Source: Prostheceraeus crozeri
Taxonomy: Eukaryota > Platyhelminthes > Polycladida > Euryleptidae
Direction: 5' to 3'
Assembly (NCBI GenBank): GCA_907163375.1
Contig: CAJQUW010004469.1
Location: 434,001 to 498,000 of the forward strand
DNA: 64,000 bases
This document shows positions 1 to 11,880 of this stretch, piece after piece (the first letter of the stretch is position 1; each line of letters opens with the position of its first letter). The translations under genes and the position numbers were made by a program. Under the pieces are notes generated by a model. That model ran no database searches. It saw only the letters and a program-made list of their open reading frames with translations, and was not told the origin of the DNA.

Positions 1-2730
1 ATGTAAATGCCAATATGATCTTCTGGTATAAGTGGAATTACATAATTAACGCTCAAGTTATGGACTAATATTGCATCGATCACCACATCTTTCACAACTC
101 AGCATTCAATCATTAAGCGTGCAGGCTACCTGGAAATCCTGCGATTCAAAGACCATGATATTAAATCGAGGGAATTTACTGTGATTCCATGAATGTTGTG
201 ACAATTGAAATGAGAGCGAGCATTTCAAATGCAGACAAACATTCAGGTATTCGAATAGAGACGCTATTTTATAGTACTGATGCTCTTACGCATAAAATTT
301 AAGTACAGTCAACGTATTTGCGTGCTCCATGACAGATTGTTGGAGATACAATTTTCCTTAGATTATAATCAGATCGACTGGGGACTTCCGCAAGAAAAAG
401 TTCACAATTTAAGTCTCTATCTCCTGACTTGATCGTCGACCGCAAACTTTGATTTGTGCTGTATCTTTGTTGTGACCGCGTATCAGATTTTTGGCTTCGC
501 TATTTGAGATCATTAAGTTGCTGAATTTTTATGTTAAGGATGACTATCGTAGTAATTCATTTATGAAGAGAAATCGTTCGAAAAATGCTCTTCAAAAGGT
601 TTCACTTTTCCTTGACATACAATTGCTAAATTTTCTGTGTTAATTAAAATTCATGCTATTAAAACAACATTTTTGAATGCTGGTCGCCAAAGACTTCAAT
701 TCTTCTGAGTTCATACCGTTTACTTGAAGTTATTGAATGCTACAGCGCTGAGTACAATTGATTAAAATAAGAACATTAACTACCAATCAACTGTCCTAAT
801 TTCAATAGGTAACTTCAGCAAGCAACTAATTGTAGCTATCTATTCAAATAATTCAAATTCTCATTGCTATGCCAGCATGCCAAGCTATGGTGATTGGATT
901 GATCATATTATATGCGCATGCACATACTACTAAGAAAATTGAATAATTCTCAATTGCTAAATGAGTATAGGCTTACTAGACGACGCAGAATACGTACCCT
1001 CGTGTTATTTTTATATGTTTAATCCAATTTTATATACCAAAAGGCCCACTGACTCTAAGCACAACCTCAATAATGTACCAGGAATGTATTAGTATGATGC
1101 TCTACGCATTGTCTAAAATGTTATTTGATAGTAAGCGCAGATTGACCGTTTGATATATCTTTAATTAGGCTTATCTGCATTATGCTACACTGTCTAGTGT
1201 CTATGCTATCTAAGTATCTTTTAGGTGACTTTGACGAGCTTCTGTGATTAAGGAAATTTTTATTCCCACAATCAGCAGCTAGCAGTTGAATATCTGCAGC
1301 CTCATGACTTCTTAGGATTCGGGCTTTGGTCATGAAATTTAGCCCGATGATGTTCGTGTCCATATGAGTTTGAGTAACTCTGGTTTTCCAGAAAAAGTGG
1401 AGCAAAGAATTGATGCAACATAAGTTTGTCGTTCATGTCTAATTAATTGCAATCAGTTTGTATAAAAAGATTGATTCATAAACGGACACATTCATTTATC
1501 CACTCACTTAATTTATCCAATTGCAAATAATTTTCCAATCCCTGGATGACCGAAAGTGTTATTTAAATGAAGTTTCAATGAGTTTCAATTTCTACAGTAA
1601 TCTTTTATACTTAAAGCAGGGAATAACGAAGATACGTAGTTAAGATCTAGAATTTAATAGGAAGCATTGAGTGACTCATCCTACCTGTTGACTTTTCACA
1701 TTTTCGAACTTATCTCTGTAATCTCTCATTAGTTTATGATATATCTTTCTGTGTATCTTCAATTTCGCGGCAGTCACTGCGTCTTTATGCACAACATTTT
1801 ATCTGATGGTAAGCGATCCCTCATGTTTACAATCTGTCACTAACATGCGAATGTAACACTTGTAGACATCCTTTGATTGTAGAAGTTTCCGTTATTCAAT
1901 GCCTACTATTCCTAAATTTCTTCCTGAAAGTACTTGCCGGTAAAACCCAGCGGTCTCTAATTTCGCGATGGGAGGATAAGTGGTGAAATAGTAATTTATC
2001 AATCAGAGATTCTATGCTTTCTTTATGCTACGGGATTAATGATGCACATTGATCACTTTAAATCTCATTATCAACGAAGCGCAAGCTTCAAAATGAAAAG
2101 TATTTTGGAGCTTTGTTTGTGAACATCATGCACAATTTGAGTAATTCAGAGAATTTGGTTATTTGATTTTTGATGTTATAATTTAATGAAAGGTTTGAAG
2201 ATCCTGACACAGCATAATCAAGAAAACAATAGCTCCTCACTACAGATTGGCAACTATAAGTTACACCACTGGCGATTACACGAGCGCGAAGCGCGATTGG
2301 TAGTCCCAACCGAATTGTAGTCACAGTTTTCTGACAAACAGACATTATTTCCTTGATGCACGAATTATATGAATCATAGATATCTGACCGCGTGGCCAAT
2401 GATTTCTAAAAGCGTTTCCAAACTATCGGCAGGCCGACATCTATTTGCCAATCGGTTTGTTGTAGTCCTTGGTCATAGACTCATAGCGCTGATTGTTACC
2501 CAAGATTGCTGCTTTTCGACAGAAATCCATGACTTAGGGAAGCGTTATTTGTGAACCTGCACGAATTTGTTTCTTTTCCGTCTTTTTATCTATCCTTTTG
2601 TAGCTGGCTAACTTCAAGATCAAATTTCAATTGCTATTGTTATGATACAGGGAATGAGATTTCATGGCTATTTCTGTAACACAAATGATTAATTAGAGTG
2701 CGTCTTTAAAACGTAGTAGCAAAATTTAGT
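1..2730. other. AT-rich DNA without a recognised gene
   Basis: Apart from the doubtful open frame on the - strand at 1121-1405, I see no domain, repeat or strong splice pair here. Confidence 0.5.
1121..1405 (-). other. Unrecognised 94-codon open frame
   Basis: On the - strand it reads THMDTNIIGLNFMTKARILR and onward with a balanced amino-acid make-up. I recognise no domain, and the splice signals around it are poor. It could be an exon, a transposon piece or chance. Listed because it is the most protein-like frame in the first 5 kb. Confidence 0.15.
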
Positions 2731-2854
2731 ACGTCTTGCTCTTTAGACAATTACAATCCAAAGACTCTTCTGCCTGGACGAAAGCAACTCAGACGTCTTG
2801 CTCTTTAAACAATTACAATCCAAAGACTATTCTGCCTGGACGAAAGCAACTCAG
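2731..2854. repeat. Two-unit tandem duplication, 62 bp each
   Basis: Units 2731-2792 and 2793-2854 both start acgtcttgctcttta and end gacgaaagcaactcag. They differ at two positions, so the duplication is recent. Confidence 0.9.
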
Positions 2855-3452
2855 GCGGGTCTTCTTCTCTTCTTAAGTTCATCTTGCTGTTATACATCAA
2901 GGAACAAAAGTACAGAAACTTCTTTATTTGAAACTTGTTCATTTCGGATCTGATTCTTGAATTGTTAAGTACAGAGTCCCAGTGCATTTTTTTATCAAAC
3001 ACATAGAATTCAGTGTATCACATTTGTAAAGAATTCGCACTCGTCATACTTGTCATTCTCACAATATTGTGGGTGCAAGTGAATTAGTACAGGCTGGGTT
3101 GTGACTTTTTACACCGCTACTGTGCGACAAGTGGGCGCTGCTTTTCATCAAGTGATTTTACACAATAGTTCAGGAAAGTAGTGAAAAGCGCTCATTCAGG
3201 TGCCTGTGGATAATATACTCGTAAAAATGCACAAAACTTGAAAGTACTGTTCAGGACGAAGAAATTGTAACTACTGTTTTTGTGCTTGGGAAGAACCAAG
3301 GAGATTTGATGTTATATATTATTTTAATCGATCTATTTCATATACATATACATATAGGTACATATAGGTCATCCTCAGGCAAGTGATCACTGCTGCAAAA
3401 TGACTACCGTCGAGCCTATTTACAATGAATGAAATGAGATTAGATTGGTGCT

Positions 3453-3512
3453 GGTAGAATCGAACCTCGACCTAGGTTATCTCCACCTGTTGTTCTTGCC
3501 AACTGAATTACG
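3453..3512 (-). repeat. tRNA-like box pair, probable SINE remnant
   Basis: On the - strand, TAATTCAGTTGGCAAGA (A-box region) is followed by GAGGTTCGATTCTACC (B box). The T stem does not pair, so this is not a functional tRNA. Confidence 0.35.
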
Positions 3513-3843
3513 GAAGCTTATTACATTAGCAACTGAATTACATCGGGTTAATATGCTGTTTAGATGCGGAATGATTTCTGCCATATGTGACTGGAAATAT
3601 CGATTTGTGTGTCCTTTTGAAAAATAGTCAAATATACCTAAATGCTAGGTTTCTGAGGCTACAATTTCAAAAATTGCAATAAAATGATCTTTATTGACCA
3701 TTATACAGCTATGATATAATTTGCTTAAAAATGAGCTGCCCAGAGAGACAAAATTTTTATTTATCATTGATCAATTGATTGTCATCAGAAGCACACTTTT
3801 GGTCGGCGATATTTTGCAAAGAAATTTAATTGCGTAAGTTAAA

Positions 3844-4224
3844 ACACTTCGCTTGTTCTCTGCGTGAACATACAACAAGTGGTGGGAACATTCTATATGA
3901 ATGATTGAAACTTATAACTATGTCAAAATCATGCCATAGGTAAAGACAATAGGTCAATAAGATCAATAATAGACAAAAGGTCACATAACAAGCTGTAAGA
4001 GAGCAAAAGATACAGTCAAAGTCAGCTTTATAAGTAGCATCTTTGACTCCATCCTTTGCTCTCTTACAGCTTGTTATTTGACCTTTTGTCTATTATTGAT
4101 CTTATTGACCTATTGTCTTTACCTATGGCATGATTTTGACATAGTCGTAAGCTTTAATCATTCATATAGAATGTTCCCACCACTTGTTGTACATGTATGT
4201 TCACGCAGAGAACAAGCGAAGTGT
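3844..4224. repeat. Long hairpin (foldback) with about 180-bp arms and a 19-nt loop
   Basis: The left arm 3844-4021 and right arm 4041-4224 are inverted copies, from acacttcgcttgttctctgc at the left outer end inward to cagtcaaag/ctttgactc at the loop. Differences are few: a 6-bp gap (catgta) and some single changes. The loop 4022-4040 contains tcagctttataagtagcat. Transcribed, this would fold into a nearly perfect double strand of about 180 bp. The 11-mer gtcatcagaag occurs at 3781 and at 4223 and may mark an insertion duplication. No protein is encoded. Confidence 0.9.
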
Positions 4225-4233
4225 CATCAGAAG

Positions 4234-5045
4234 GTTAATTCACAAATTAAAGGCCCATGAGGTTTTTGCTCAGATATAGGTATAGATCCAATAACGAACG
4301 AATGATTTCACTCTTGTTGAAATATTGCTGTCCGAATTCCAATAAAATTCTTCACAAATTCATGTATTTGACTTGTCTCATTTTGAAGGATCAAGGATAA
4401 GGACGAAAAGATTTTGAACGGGTTCAAGGTCTCGGACCAGATGATCATTTAATTGTTAATACAGATATTCATTTTTCCGTTTGAGACACGTTATTTGATT
4501 TTTTCTTGCATTACAAGACAGACATAATATTTTATTGGCAAGGTCATCAATGCTCAGGTAGGTTCGCACTGAAGATTTCGTGACAAGAGAAAGTAGATTG
4601 TCAACACACTGTCGGAACATTGAAAGAGATAAAAATAATCATCGCTTTCCACTATCATATTCTTCCAATAATGTTACATTTAATGTCAGTAACCGAGCAA
4701 TGAGCCAAACTAATCAAAATCTTACTTAATGATTTACTATCATCCATCATGTGTCGCATGAGAAGCAAGAGATCGATTTCAGATATTTCTACCCGCTACT
4801 TAGTTAGGTTTATGAGTTGAGTAGGAATTAAAACTAATAGAAAATACTATCAAAACAGAAAATCCATTTTTGAGAAATTTGCTCTGACAGGCATCCACAT
4901 ATTTACAGACTGATTGCACGTACGGGGATTTCATCCTACAAATGTTCTCCTACTTGCTCGTCTAATTAGCTTCTATTTTTAGACTAAGACCTCACACACT
5001 GTAAAACAGAATAGAACTACTGTAATCCAAATGTTCAATGCAAAA
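4234..5045. other. AT-rich DNA, nothing recognised
   Basis: No gene or repeat stands out between the foldback and the family A copy. Confidence 0.5.
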
Positions 5046-6043
5046 TTATGACTTTAGAATTAAACTTTTCACTTAATCAGAGAAATGCAGACTCATGCAA
5101 GTTTGCCAAAAATCCCAGTCCTCTTCCCATTGGATTTGCAAGTGTCTGATTTGATCTTGTTTGTGGAGAAATGAAACTGGTGGCTAGAACTCGAAAGTCG
5201 CGCAGTAACCATAGAGCAGTGGTTCCCAAGCTCCGCACCGCGACATCATTTTCCCGGATTGCAATGGTCTCCGAAATGGTAGCAATGGTAGCTTGATTCG
5301 TTGTCGATCGGGCTAAATTTGTCCTCTAAAATCTGGTCACATTTAATCTAGACCTGATTTCCATTCCTCCGAAGAACAACCTGTTTCGTGTCTCGCATCA
5401 ATTTTTTCTTGATGGATATGTTTTACACGAATATTTCTCTCATTTCAGTAGTCTTCCTACTCAAAATATTGGAAGCTGTAACTCAATTCTGCCTGATAGA
5501 ACAATAATTGTTTCAGTTAATAAATTCAGTAATTTGCTAGCTTTTTAGACTTTGCGCTGCATTGATATAAAATTGCTTTTGAAATATCATCACAATCGAA
5601 AGTCAATGCGAAGTGTACTAGGTAGAAAGATCGATACGAAAGAGAAGTACATTAAATATAAATAAATTTAAATAATCATAAAGTATTTTGAAATCAAACG
5701 CATGTGCTGAGAGTGAATAAAAGGTTAATTATTCGTACGTAAAGCATGTATAAATTTGAGAGATTTGATGAGCGCAATGATGCTTATTAAAGAGAAATGC
5801 TGCAGAGAGAGCTTCAAGCTGCTATGAGTAAATTGGTCGATTTGTTGTAATGTCTTGATTATATTCTTTATCAAATTGCTTCTTGCAATTTAATAAGGAA
5901 TATAAGATGTAAAAAAAGATGTAATCCAGACCTGTACATATAGGGTTTGGGAACCCCTGCTATAGATTGTGTACGGCACATCACTCAGTGAAAGTCGCAT
6001 ATTCGGCCTCATTCTATGCAAAAGCTCGTACTGGCGACCGGAC
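5046..6043. mobile_element. Family A copy (right half only), split by a hAT-like insertion
   Basis: Sequence from 5046 to about 5216 (attatgac...taatcagag...cccattggattt...ctagaactcg) and from 5960 to 6043 (gaaagtcgca, ttcggcctca, ending ctggcgaccggac) follows the right half of the element at 17834-18556 in order, with clear divergence. The two parts are separated by the insertion at 5217-5959. The left half is missing. Confidence 0.75.
5217..5959. mobile_element. hAT-like non-autonomous element nested in family A
   Basis: The ends are cagtggttcccaag and tttgggaacccctg, the CAGnGGTTCCCAA termini typical of hAT elements. The flanks ccatagag and ctatagat match at 6 of 8 positions, fitting an aged 8-bp hAT target duplication. 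The interior is AT-rich and shows no transposase. It inserted into an older family A copy, so it is the younger of the two. Confidence 0.75.
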
Positions 6044-6825
6044 ACATGTGACACATGTGGTCATCATGTGAAACTCTGCGAATACATCATGCACATTTAA
6101 GCACTTTGATCAATACAGCCAGTATTTCGATTCTTCTATGACTATTGCTGCGAGTATGCGAGTAGCATCAGGGAAGCAAGAATCCTATAGACTGACAATT
6201 ACGCACTTATCAAAAGACTGCAGGTCCTACTGCTAAATCCAAGCTGAAAAGTGCAAACATCCATGAAAGCTTTCGCGAACAATAGAAGACCAATTAAAAG
6301 ATTGAAAAGTGCTGACTATCGAAAACGGCACAAGAGAGTACTAAGTGTATTACAAATAAACTACAAAACGTGCTTGAAGGCAGATATAGAAAAAGAAATA
6401 CACTCAGCAGTAAAAGAAAAATTTCACCATGAAAAGAAAAACGAGGTACACAGTCACTTGTAAAAGGTGTGGAGACGTTTGCATCGGAAGCATTACAATG
6501 AGAAAACTCTACATCATGATTGAAGGTAATTAAAAATGAAAAATGCTTCCACATAGTAAATTACGCTTCCGCAGAAGTACCTCTATCAAATTGATCGTCC
6601 ATAGATATAAACTCAACGGATGAGATGACTAAGACCTATCTTTTTTTATTTCCTAGCCTCATCATGGATTCCCTTAGCTTGCATTTTGTTTCCGTCTATG
6701 TAGCACGGCGGCTTTCAGAAAAATTTATTTTGTAGCGAAGTGCAGTAATCATGCTGCTTAAGGATAATTTCAATCTTCTGTCGAACAATCATCAGCAATG
6801 TGGTGAATTTATTTTCTCTGATTAG

Positions 6826-6987
6826 AAATTCATATTACGACATCTGAAAGACTGCAAAGCGTGCTTCAGAAAATACAAGATACCACAATATATACATGTC
6901 GGCAGTTCAAACAATGCGGAAATTGAACAACTAAATACAAAGCTTCCCAATACGAGAGTGCATTGCGAAACTTTAACTTCCAAGTAG
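6826..6987 (+). other. Possible exon or ORF relic with a Cys/His motif
   Basis: After a weak acceptor (tctgattag, ending 6825) a frame of 53 codons reads KFILRHLKDCKACFRKYKIP and so on, ending TSK-stop. The H-x3-C-x2-C pattern after FxLRH recalls Cys/His motifs in some invertebrate transposon-type proteins, but I cannot place it in a named family. A Lys-rich frame at 6251-6463 (KRLKSADYRKRHKRV) lies 360 bp upstream and might belong to the same remnant. Chance is not excluded. Confidence 0.2.
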
Positions 6988-9887
6988 GTCTACACTACAG
7001 AAAATAAGATTACATGTCTTCTTCATCAACTACATGTGTAACGGAGCGCAGTCTCCTCGCTTTTCCTAGATTATGGACCATACGTTACTAACTGATACTG
7101 CATGACTTAAATTGTTACACCTAAGTCCAATGTAACATGCATAATCTAATGCCAAGTACAAGCCAAATGTACTGCACACAACAAAGAAAGTGCCAAGTAC
7201 ACTGTAGAAGATAGACCCTCCTCAAAGTGCGTTGTGAACTTTAAAGCTGCTATCTATATACAACACCACGTGTAAACTTGATAACCCAGAACTCCAAATG
7301 CTTACTTAATAAAGATGCTATTAAGTTTGCTGCGAAGTTCAGTTTGCAGGGTGCCCGTTTTTGTGTTTATTTAGCAACATTTACATAAAACACCTTAGAA
7401 ACTAGTGTCTGAATCGATCCTATAAATTAGAAGCCTCAGTTTATCATAGATGACAACATTTCTTAGCAATATCGCATCCATGCGAACAAAGCGAGCACCG
7501 AAAGTCCGTAACCACATTTGTATTTCGACTTCTGATGACATTTGATTTCAATGTTGTTTAACTGACGAAATAAGCTACTGAAGCTTCAAAAATCACTAAT
7601 GCTTCCTTAAATCTCAACAACTTTATTTGATTGAACTTTATATCGGTGGAATTTTATCTCACATTCAAATATCTAGATTCGCTCCTTGATCAAATAAATA
7701 TCTGCTGTATTGAATGAAAACTTTTGAGAAGAATTTCACATGTACATGTACAATAGCGCTTCTGAAAAAAAAGTGCGTGGCATATAATGAAATAGTGTTG
7801 AGTAATTTAATGTGCGCTTTCGCTCATCCTTGCAAATGATTTTTATCTTAAGATCATAGAATTTTCATGGCAACTTCGATAGCGATTCATGCTAGGTGAA
7901 AATTTATTTGAATGCCCTGTTTATTAGCTAAAATTCAGCCGGCAGAATTTCAGACCTATTAACGATTTTTTACATTTGTATCTGAATGTTTATTTGTTAA
8001 GTAGGCTATTTGCAGACTGAAACAGTTGAAGGATTTTAAAATTCCCCATGTATGTGTATGCTGACGTCAATGTTGCCAGGGAATTTACCCTGATGCTACT
8101 TTACAAAGATAATTGACGAAAGGATAAAGCACCAGTTTTAAACTTTTCCTTATTACATTTGTGTCACATATTTTACTAAATCTTCGGTTGTAAAAATGTT
8201 CAGCTTTGTTAACATCCTCTATATTTGGTATCCAATAACCGAATATCCAACAACTTTTGCTGAATCCAATTTAACAGATAAACATGCAAGTGTATTGCAT
8301 TATTTATTGTGTCTACTTTACTGTCTGTCTTTTTACTTATCATCAAATATCAATTGATTGATCTACACATGTTTCTTATGTTATACATGAATTCTGAACC
8401 GAAATTTTGTCTGTCATAGTCGACCCTTCTAGCAGTATCGCTAGCCTATTAGTCAAGGATAGGGGTATCTGACATGATGAAGTCTGACTCCTTTGGCTCC
8501 TTCCAAGACTTGTAATAGCTCTATTGGCGTCACAACCTGGATTCTCTGTTTCAAAATGCTGCTTTGTTCCGCATTTATTCACATCAGACTACAAATATGC
8601 TGTGGCTCAGTGGCCTGGATTAGCGTCAGGTTGCAACGTGTTCAAATCTGACCATAAGCTAATGAAGTTATCCACCGTCATGATTATTTTTTGTGACGTC
8701 AAGAAGTCAGTAAATTAGTACATGATTATCAAAGGCAAGAGACAACAAAAAATCTGAACCATATACACGTACTAAGTAAGAGCATGTGATTTAGGTATTG
8801 TATGTTGTTCTATCGCGATTCTACATGTGCGTAGAAGTTGTTCATCATACTATAATTCTTCGATTGGATGTCTCTTCAAATTTTTAACAAAAGCTAGAAA
8901 ATTGATGGTTATTTTAATCATTATTAGATGAATGTGCATTTTCTTTCATCAGACTCGGAGGTGAAACAATATGTACAACAAACTTCAAATTTTGTGTCTA
9001 CGCAATTTTTAACTGACTAAGCACTTGCTTTCTAACTTTTCTATAGAGCATCGTTGACATTAAAGTGATTTAATGATCAGTTCCAAATGTTTTGATTTCA
9101 TCAACCTAAAATATATTTACGCTACCACGCCATCATTTGTAGTCTTTTCAATTTGTTCGGCATTGTCGTTTTTGTTCTTTTGATAGCAATCGATGAAAAG
9201 TCTATGAATGCTACTGTACTGCATACCTGATTCTGCGCTGTTGTTTTTAAAATTTAACATGATGTAGGTCGATGACCTTCCAGGTGACGATGTCTCACAG
9301 ATCCTCAACTGCATACACGATGATGCTAGTGCTATCGATGCATTTTACACATTTGTTTAATTACACTGACTGCTTACTAGAGCTTGACTTAAATGTCAAA
9401 CCATTGAAGCATCACTTACAATCAGACGCATGTATGCGAAGTATCACAAGAGCAGACTGCTGCAACAAGCTTAGCGAGGTATGGCGAGACCAGAATTTGA
9501 CATTCGACTATGCTATCTATAATTGATGTCAGTAACTCAGCTTCCTAGATGTATTCTGTACATTCGCATCCGTCTCTTTAACAAACCATGGATAGACAAT
9601 ACGATTGCTGGTTTATTTGTCATAACCTGCTTTCGCTGGAGATCAAGATGCCTATCAACTAGTTCGTATCATACTCATCAACAACTGGGATCTTTATTAG
9701 GTTTAAAAAGCATTGTGCATAATGAAAGTATGCTTCAAATCAAAGTTTGCAAAACATGCGATAATTTTGATGATGTGCGTGTGATAGTAACAAATCACAC
9801 GCAGTTCTATCAAATCCATATAAATATTATATAAGAGATCCATATAGAGAATGCGCGCATGGCGTAATATTTGCATGATGGCATAAT
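6988..9887. other. AT-rich DNA with one tRNA-like box pair
   Basis: Only the SINE-like box pair at 8598-8655 stands out. Open frames of 60-100 codons here lack domains and splice signals. Confidence 0.5.
8598..8655 (+). repeat. tRNA-like head of a SINE or tRNA pseudogene
   Basis: Here gctgtggctcagtggcctgg (A-box region) is followed by gtgttcaaatctgacc (B box). The stems do not close into a full cloverleaf. Confidence 0.4.
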
Positions 9888-9970
9888 CTGACACTCTATA
9901 GCAATAAAGGACTAGAGCGGACACAGACATTGAAAACGCGCGTCGTTCACGCTCGTCGTCATGACAACAG
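9888..9970 (+). repeat. Family F arm, solo
   Basis: The segment gacactctatagcaataaagg followed by actagagcggacacagacattgaaaa and a CGTCGT-rich part matches the left arm of the family F copy at 59175. No partner arm is visible nearby. Confidence 0.5.
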
Positions 9971-11549
9971 TATCAAAGCAATGGAAAGGTGCCAGCAGCT
10001 AATCAGTGTACTTTGTCAATATTCACTGTCATTTTCATTTCCATCTATGCATGAAAGTAGTTTGATAAAATAGCATGCAGTGAATCGCCCCACGGTACGA
10101 ATCTGCAATTGTTACATGTTTCAGTGATTTGTTCCTTCTAAAGATCTAGCAGCAGTGACCTAGATCGGTGCCTTAATAAGTGCCTGAAATGGCCACTAAC
10201 AACTCACTGTTGTCCATTCTAGTCTAGCTAGCGTCAACAAAGCGAAAAGTCGGCATGATCCATTTATACTACTTACAAGAAATATAAGTAGTGATGATAG
10301 TAATTTATTTCCCACTCACATTAAAAATGTATTTTTCCACGCATCAAAGGCTTTAGAGTATCTCTCTGAGTATATTTAATTATATTTCATAATTCATAAT
10401 GCATTCCTAAGTGGTAGGTCAAGCACATAATGCATGAAATATTCTCCTCTACTTAAATACACGTGTAGCTTATTTATTCCGCTGTCCTACTGCTATGTTG
10501 GTCTGGGTTATCGTGATTAGATGACTTTCTGTACATCTTACTCAGAGGCAGTCATCATCATGGCCAAACCATGACATGAGATGAGAAAAGTGACCAGTTT
10601 ATACGCACATAGAAGTATCATGACAAGATGTTTGCTAACATTGTCTATGCCATGTGGCGAGGGCGATTCGGTCCCACGGTTCGCCTTCTTTCTGTGGTCC
10701 TCCTAGAACCAAGCCGACGCATTTAGTTTTGTCGCATTTTTGATGCTTCACAAAAAGTCGTAGACTTTGGTCCACCGAAAAGTCAAATTTTATCTATCTT
10801 GTAAAGTAATTTTTTCGAAGGACTGAATTTTGCCATTTTTCAATCATTTTGTGTGATAAGTTTCACCGAATCGCACTGAAACTATCGGAGAAAGTGTGCA
10901 CAACTTGCAGTTATCACACTTTCCCATAAAATTCGGAGATGCTACTATAGTGCCCCTTTTACAATGCCTTCAGCCCTTTCACTCGCATCGAACTATTTTA
11001 GTTCAGGAACAAAGAAAAGGATTACTTTAAAAGTTGAAGCTTCAGATTTAATACAAATCGGTTGCAATTAAGAGCTGTCAAACAGTGGAAATGTAGAGAC
11101 GGTAGATGAAATTCACATTTGTCACAAAAAAGACACGATGCACGTAGATACTGCAAACAATACACAATTTTCTTCTTATGCTGAAAGATGTAAGATTTCT
11201 TTTAGACTTTCTTTTGTCTCACGTGTGTGCAAGTGTCTTTCTCTTTAAATGAGAGTTTCATCTACCATTCTCTGCATCTCCTCCGGTTGACAGCTATGTT
11301 GAATTGTGTCCATTTTGAATGACGTGTGTGGATGACATTTTGAATGTGTTCATTACGAAGTTAGTCTGTCCTGACGACGAGATGCATGGGCCGTACCCTC
11401 GTCTCTCGAAAATTTAGCGATTTTGGAGCCCATACCCAATTGCTGTTTTCTTATCGCGCGTCTCCGATTTCTGCTCTTAGTGTCTCAGTATATGCGCCTC
11501 GTTAATTGAGAAATCCTGCAACTATAAATGAAGTTGTAAATGGAATGAT
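9971..11549. other. Nothing recognised
   Basis: There is slightly more GC around 10650-10720 and 11350-11420, but no repeat partner or coding frame that I can support. Confidence 0.45.
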
Positions 11550-11880
11550 TAAATATTGAGTTGCATCCTCAGTTGAAAAATGGAAACAGACCTGAATAGC
11601 TGCTATTTCATCCAATATCAGGAATCATCAGCAGGCCTAGTTTACATCTCTCAACATCGACACAACTCCCTATTTAAAGCTGCAGCCATGCCCGGGTAAA
11701 TTTGAATTTTGAAATTAACAAGTTAGTGAAAATTACAGCTTTTACACTTTTACATTACATTTTTGATAATTACAGGCGCACAAACTTAGATGATTTGCCA
11801 GTAGTGTGTTTAAAGTGACATTTAATGAATGCCCGTCGTAATTTCACTAACTTGCTAATTGCAAAATTCATGAATGAAGT
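11550..11880 (+). repeat. Dispersed repeat B, copy 1
   Basis: It begins with ttgagttgcatcctcag and ends near tttaatgaatgcccgtcg and tttcactaacttgctaattg. Both blocks recur in order at 45385-45665. Inside, 11698-11738 and 11835-11876 are inverted copies (aacaagttagtgaaa against tttcactaacttgct), giving a partly palindromic unit. Confidence 0.6.

Noticed and set aside
3430-3520. A true tRNA gene on -
   Set aside because: A and B boxes are present, but the T stem and acceptor stem do not pair; kept only as a SINE-like remnant.
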